Of a DNA stretch of 64,000 bases, positions 63,801 through 64,000 are shown in pieces. Below the pieces are notes generated by a model. It saw only the letters and a program-made list of their open reading frames with translations, had not been told where the DNA came from and did not search any database. Source of the stretch: DAOPXV01 sp964551445 (lineage in GTDB: Bacteria > Muiribacteriota > UBA9980); contig CAZKCG010000025.1 in the NCBI GenBank assembly GCA_964551445.1, forward strand, positions 1 through 64,000. The letters are read 5' to 3'. Both the position numbers and the translations under genes were made by a program. Position 1 is the first letter of the stretch. Each line of letters starts with the position of its first letter.

Positions 63801-64000
63801 CGGGAAACGATAAGGACCCTTCGTTCTCGCCGGATGGCCAGAAAATAATATATTTACAGGAAACTTATGACGTGGGGCTTGCAAGCACCGTCAGCGTTAT
63901 ATTTACGATGAACTGGAACGGCACTAACCCGCAGGAACTCAAACCGCCGGTTCCCGCTTCAAAAAGAAATTTCCGTTCGCCAGTTTACGGCTCGCTCGGA
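48830..64000 (+). CDS. Giant secreted multidomain protein (partial, at least 5057 aa)
   Basis: One frame stays open from the ATG at 48830 (AGGAGG 5 nt upstream) to the window end. A signal peptide covers about 1-33 (SVANA-QT). Domains by nucleotide position: Ig-like repeats with a PxDNxYTN...PTFxW motif (49.3-50.7 and 51.5-52.0 kb, again 55.1-57.3 and 61.2-61.6 kb); LamG/concanavalin-like domains (50.7-51.35 and 52.0-52.65 kb); beta-sandwich modules (52.7-54.3 kb); tandem repeats (54.38-55.12 kb); PA14 (57.7-58.2 kb); jelly rolls (58.3-58.9 kb and a duplicated pair 59.6-60.5 kb); and TolB/PD40-like blades at the end (RISPDGSKIVYMAD, DPSFSPDGQKIIYL). Probably cell-surface adhesion or polysaccharide binding. 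No catalytic domain or sorting signal is visible within the window. Confidence 0.85.
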   Translation, partial: MNTTMKRLFLRAALVGIVLVLMVLNAYLSVANAQTANGTNRIYVLDTSKVAGAATFIKHASAPEFSMYVKNNWWYRVRFTNGTNTYYAPGPGGFRHSGGDAAVTKTLDSATPAAGTYTAYMEEADNGASAGTWGNNISGDIEDGPYTVDTLGPVVSTMNPVDNAYTNDQTPTFDWSFSDAGCGMHATLPYRIFVDGTAPLGRGTYTNHTLGSDLIEGNHTWYVRAFDKDDNVTQSATRNIKIDITVPTAVGGRVPATNAWAPASPVFSWNATTDPTSGGVSSGLKDVDRYVVYVYTPGPGTHVTNSAPTNALTINDITLAEGTYDWCVQVWDNAGNVNNGTWNTIKIDTTAPAVTLTAPNGGQSWKGATSKTITWTNATDGGSGMAANPITLFYSTAGSGGPWTQIATNEANDGTYTWNPVASLNSTDCYIKIEAKDAVGNVGKDGSDAAFTIDSTAPSVSLSDDHPDSYVKNGDTVNITATFVEATSGINEGTPPKITIGALIVNQPMLKVSNLVWTYSWVVPAGNDGVKAVSISATDNVAFANTAATGKNSYTIDNTAPAAFTLSTPADNFYTNNNKPTFTWNASADGSGIGLHTLTPYRVKIGSNWCPYIKPGSTTFTYGDEVNAGLLAYYKLDNNTTDSGTGGLNGTFVSSTDIAGKIDRGRDFDGSDAAMTIPSGFSDFSKGLSISTWVSFDDVNTDWQRICEFNTGSSTPNNDFALTVNSVDGSLQFEVNNSTWAGGLATPGATVATGAQWYHVVVVGTPNAANGKLTANIYVNGVLKAGPTDIDMPNVAVRDYNKLASSATSASANELNGRIDDFRIYNRPLSDDERAQLKSYGDTGGNLAGYADGAYNWQVEAMDGMDFTTLSTAPARGIYIDTVNPVVPANTITSPNGTEYWLGGSSHNITWTSAGITDANLAAAPITLQYWDGATWTDIAGAVDIANSGSFAWTIPSADIKGTRVRLIAKDRATNKAGDDSDATFDIGTPPNAFTNLTPADNLYTSNTAPTFTWNTTTDVGAAGMHTLAPYRVKIGGTFQPYVSAATYAYGADVMAGLAAYYKLDGNLNDSSGNGRNATGLINNAAYVAGKINDSITLDGNNDGVTLANNGFNDFTKGLTLSAWINNNSGAAANDRIIELGVDNGATNNDSVILGLGGTARTQARFRVHWSASQQNLDSASGLIADSTWCHLLVRGTPKNGSLEVELYIDGAKVAGPTLMHMPRVVNRTCNRLGLETDNSSSDYFGSIDDVRIYTRAVSVEEIARIYNYGVDGGVLPTLADGAYVWEVEAQDNDGNTRLSAPSFTVNIDTTPPTDLTAGQLDKLGFSNANGTVTASGDLTGGDAYSEPAKLQIYVGVLNPPLAGTAATATETAFVTTHNSGDSIISSIAKQTENHLVWYRLIDRAGNTSGWTQDGSVPPISAVNLDVANLGASKMTGKVVATAGVTSYATGVNAVLTVYTDTDAVQANGGITKLGTKTGEDWQTYAGDVITGQTFTVGNYMSYTVTSQKGNESDYDYDGQIPAVPDVAKLSASGVTGNIVASAAVGVAADTLKAFQADDAAGTAAVSKGSKLNISAAGTYISGQVFTNDKFILYTLTNANGNESAYASDGKIPKAPTAAFIKSGTDNPVNYISSGSVAAPIVTVTPEAVNAAHNLFAFLDDGATHTTTNGVGVAANASPKDVTVATAAALNQGAVIVKAYTRDTANGNESNYFTGTAGTKDTVAATVTDVTSAHANGYFRVGEVIDITVKFSESVDVNTGGGTPSIDLNSSGTAKAIYNSGSGSDTLTFRYTVAAGENSADLNYDLTTSLVLNSGTIKDVALNNATLTLPALAAANSLGTQKWIVIDNNAPTFNIQYYSDAPLTTSKGDNPFLKAGTYYLKVTSNETLPVTLTVSIAAEGTANDVIDDVTVVHGAAVNNEFKYTRVIAYDAAAIGTVLENISITGTDTAGNTATNANPTNEATKAAYTDTVLPTFTTSYYSDNGLTLAMGSNPSLSSGTYYIKLTADEPLQALPTVSIAAEGTANDKTNDPSSGLFGLPTAFFKYTRMINNDAAAIGVALEDTSITGTDRAGNTSNNVDPTNEAANVAYTDTVKPTIATFDCANLVNVAPDDFLLSTMSGDFSWTCADTSLKQMTYRVDYTGPAADATGNSPTTWGSDTTWTKTWASFRDGTYTFTLKITDTAGNTLTQNKAIKCDKTVPAFATMDNYVYNTYSGFGKDVTPTFGQAVVVSNTAPVASTTVTTSDPTAGGVTSGIGKYRVKAGLALTDFATGADYDSGDMVSGATTMPSVTSTYTFAHNDAVKWMVRVYDKTGNYTDSVIKTFTVDTQAPNSCGVVYPADTKWVMTNTPNLQWSAAVDNGAAGAGHYVFYIDDNSDFSSPIKPPFEKVPPSDYTLLAADFPVNTYEGKWLYWKVRLYDKALNYADFAAANSSFRFDMTKPTVVLDNPVGGGTNELMLGAADAGAVKSFWVNSTTPTIKWNGQTDPAPVSGGAASGWQSPEKFLVEVSATSFGAAVYSFAGANSVLSPNSHVLGSALSENTTYFFRVRHFDKGGEASAVDGNSNINPIWSFHLDVTKPNQVTNIWPGNLVLTGSTDWVNTKKPLFKWKDGADAGVGTKEVVIELATDQAFGAGDIIYTKIIPGALVAQYNSSADGSFPALDESVMYYWRVAVRDHFYPSNPQSDWSDAFKFKIDITKPDVPVTLEPGVFAATGTTGDMAQVSYWINSRQPKFKWNATNDPLSNAGASGINHMNVQISTKNGVGAGNTFADGICFTSPNIAAAAVDYQMTSDITQSGSLYWRLVAYDNTGAPVATDNFEISQIFGFGMDFAPPDYFSISSDYSDNTLLNTRNITLYPVGVNKTMANARDSVGDLADGTSGLGAAGIDRVEYYYKRTSEVETAWKKIGQTNVPPYNMDITIPDDGGIDIGAKVYDLAQNVRTWDYSNPGSTEVSFGLLGEYYSTTGIASPPATSHEVRLKRIDQTINFVWNDPDSPTKSGATGNHIVNNDRFLVKWSGKFNATTADTYTFRLTGDDGVRLYINGVSRIAAGAWADQGPTAYTSAGIGLAAGWHMIEVQYYEATGGASVKLEVKVGAGAYQVVPSSWLCTKIDDAVLRNIRVDTRGPSTTVMNLPTFTKYDFFDVNWKISDDTYEMNTTNKFKADFDDGSVGGVIARTAGSSLLESTSQSVSGGFDGAYCLKVSKGANNLLIDFKPPVATFPYALSTYKYVNFAYNINNLDISLFATFILNGITRTELIQIKGELASKTRSENAPTVVGWDNTDAAGYLSGFKDDMTWRAVTVNLYEYLRKIYGSKVDGINITEVYFYGENPAVGAYMYIDNFSISDKGMAQSSLDSRRGWNDSWQRWQNDAVSAAAFIPSFAQTFTNAEDGETYFFRGAALDNGGKFETPPADNLLRRITIVKSPPDPPTNLRWEALANDGVTWVSAKHSNIDLAPPDNRKIRAVWDEPKDGSGIEDYYVQVATDENFLKIDSTLSKWTGSSAPNYPFIGQDGTRYYFRVLAKNNAGFSKPTTIKESYRSYYSTPSGDTIGYNAAAAAPANWQTSAVTRDNLVNSFGWGTVEIASAHKIVTLMDDNFTSAPGAPDWTPVDAEFTHDVVNKWVINDNQANNQEKKMISKEFDLSGAYDSGKLESLLAHRLIDAGDYATVEVQYYDAASTKWKTDCFEKYTSASPLQSAVGVPTWQAKTFVLNQAIGKSRVRLYFVVKSDGGTKPVFYLNNVTFTAERKINSDIGEVKFEDPFNSAINAADWPTADAEFVYNASGYPYVTALTGAVTRKMISKEFDLTSASIASVECNIKYSSADAGDSAKFAVEYYNGAAWAVDTSETYSNINLVWPLKSFVLKNALGKNRVRIAAYVTGDGDATKPDFGFDNVKLYTGVKYVYKRGLTNTTFYRRDLIFSPNSKNKKITVKVQGTANYTITVNGSSYPVTTDSIKTLESPYDFTVADYNVISISLTNTPFASYTQPAISYQAAVDEKLEMVVNTKPPRVSEIVAYAADGSNIDLKANPSPYQYSKDFIVKVKSTSITGLKGYYYKIWSYTVPAAGGQNAPANDTDGTYVPFTVADTDVSISIPVTVSYERETCSVWFVDTTDLNGFSYGGGVLMRVDQDKPDKVVLLPFKDASGNLFTTEPLSVKKPRFRWQIPNDPAFSNTHSSPASTSDGSGCGSYQLQLTRSNDFTKPDFEVSIEHDKELFTTEAYFEPMETLALGDYKWRVRARDAVTDTDELNFSDWSDTGELNLDYHPPESYVVLPSPEGPYLRETDNTEFLPNVYFSLIQTDNVNKYHKIYTKPSTEDTAVIELTNLGADDNYPRVDKDGRYVVFARKDDVKSLIFTMGNDGGTKPVCVSRQTFNMKNLSSGDRIKYTATVTDPVTGGDAYAYWTISTRDIEIKADNMAIEYDYYSDTTGVGIGGINVQYESTDVSLNGELRTGLTWAAADKPNTDFIGGSKNTWLHKKILIPSTVLNCNIKTWEVALENDTPGKKINVYYDNIYVTNSDGSVNYKIYSRGDLPYSEMSSYNKNYEDYSVTIKKDKLSNDEMNINVTNDSGPDFSSNGCKVIYSSFDSKYRRDRINIGEVAKDYTIKLEITGTESKTIFDKSMENGDDFRIIWKYWDTVAVPNGTKEVELDRYLENFKEDKITVWFKIQETAGWSGGLSNYYIEYGRRTVNVPPTDYSKVYYFYDAFDDGISGDRWTQVGNAQWNSDGTVVLPDASSASGNGIGIYSKKNFEPGLGILMYMKTDFITSEIRLGLAQSDFSEAFVFKSDFYDQYMHASDGSQVWSAAGAWFAHPTLLDSIENDILNYPSPQNFADETNKYNIFSLSWLKRVDDGDAQNTIRWHYNSTDFPNAMNKAPRKVKDSGGIPLYMFNMDSTSPVYIDKVIVRLLQEKEPTASIDTTTIEIKGRYEVALVNINDGSYDGGEQYITKDSEYDRLRPRISPDGSKIVYMADIGFNQYDVYLINSDGTGNTRLTTYAGNDKDPSFSPDGQKIIYLQETYDVGLASTVSVIFTMNWNGTNPQELKPPVPASKRNFRSPVYGSLG
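54380..55120 (+). repeat. In-gene tandem repeat, two units of about 366 bp
   Basis: Two consecutive units of about 122 aa align along their length: YYSD near the start, GTYYLK/GTYYIK, VSIAAEGTAND, KYTR followed by DAAAIG, SITGTD-xAGNT, then PTNEA and AYTDT at the end. The period keeps the reading frame. They look like recently duplicated Ig-like modules of the giant protein. Confidence 0.75.
59600..60520 (+). repeat. In-gene duplicated jelly-roll module
   Basis: Two successive modules share DADW/DAEF near the start, KMISKEFDL, a YGA/YNGAAW strand, then KSFVL or KTFVLNQAIGK / KNALGKNRVR and a closing NNVTF/DNVKLYTG. Each is about 150 aa and resembles a carbohydrate-binding beta-sandwich. The duplication lies inside the giant open frame. 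Confidence 0.65.

Noticed and set aside
48830..64000. Many minus-strand open frames of 60-160 codons opposite the giant gene
   Set aside because: They lack ribosome-binding sites and family features; they are shadows of a strongly coding plus strand.
1..64000. CRISPR arrays, tRNA or rRNA genes, insertion-sequence transposases, attachment sites
   Set aside because: No regularly spaced repeats, no cloverleaf-like sequence, no rRNA motifs and no transposase-like protein were seen. The tandem zinc-ribbon cassettes are gene duplications, not CRISPR.

Overview
This is a bacterial chromosome segment of moderate GC with tightly packed operons, Shine-Dalgarno initiation and sigma70-type promoters (TTGACA/TATAAT-like boxes, mostly 17 bp apart). 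The zinc-type S14 and L36, the zinc-lid adenylate kinase, an intact S10-spc-alpha ribosomal cluster, an energy-coupling-factor (ECF) module, very large secreted proteins and many secreted proteins of unknown function suggest an uncultured bacterial candidate phylum. A Wallbacteria/Riflebacteria-like lineage is only a guess; no rRNA or tRNA gene is present to settle it. A 100-N run shows the source is a draft assembly.

Layout. 1-16.5 kb: the end of tuf, then rpsJ-rplC-rplD-rplW-rplB, an internal promoter with a hairpin leader, rpsS through secY-adk-map-infA, a second internal promoter, then rpmJ-rpsM-rpsK-rpsD-rpoA-rplQ and a terminator. 16.7-20.1 kb: ecfA1-ecfA2-ecfT-truA. 20.1-28.1 kb: accessory and signalling genes (ferritin-like protein, FosX, GNAT acetyltransferase, a secreted unknown, a RelA/SpoT-domain protein with zinc ribbons, a PocR-GAF3-HD-GYP protein, a secreted CX5R phosphatase). 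28.4-37 kb: a tight operon of pyrimidine-nucleoside phosphorylase, five uncharacterised genes built around an AAA+ ATPase and two membrane-anchored proteins, and a PAP2 phosphatase. This is the best candidate for an undescribed system. 37.1-40.9 kb: three minus-strand genes (methyltransferase, NHL-like secreted protein, TPR-NlpC/P60-like protein).

41.1-44.4 kb: a glutaredoxin-like gene, then four tandem minus-strand cassettes. Each cassette carries its own promoter, a leader with an identical 16-nt box, a two-zinc-ribbon protein of about 103 aa and a terminator. The fourth copy is broken by the assembly gap. 44.5-46.4 kb: an NhaD-type Na+/H+ antiporter behind a leader with mutually exclusive hairpins and an intrinsic terminator, which looks like a riboswitch. 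46.5-48.4 kb: two mosaic Uma2 genes flanking DUF2442 and a DUF4160 gene killed by one TGA codon. 48.8-64 kb: a single reading frame of at least 5057 codons running off the window, encoding a secreted multidomain protein (Ig-like repeats, two LamG-like domains, PA14, jelly rolls, TolB-like propeller blades).

Small intergenic repeats with AATAGTGAA-type ends occur near 23.1, 37.0 and 38.1 kb.
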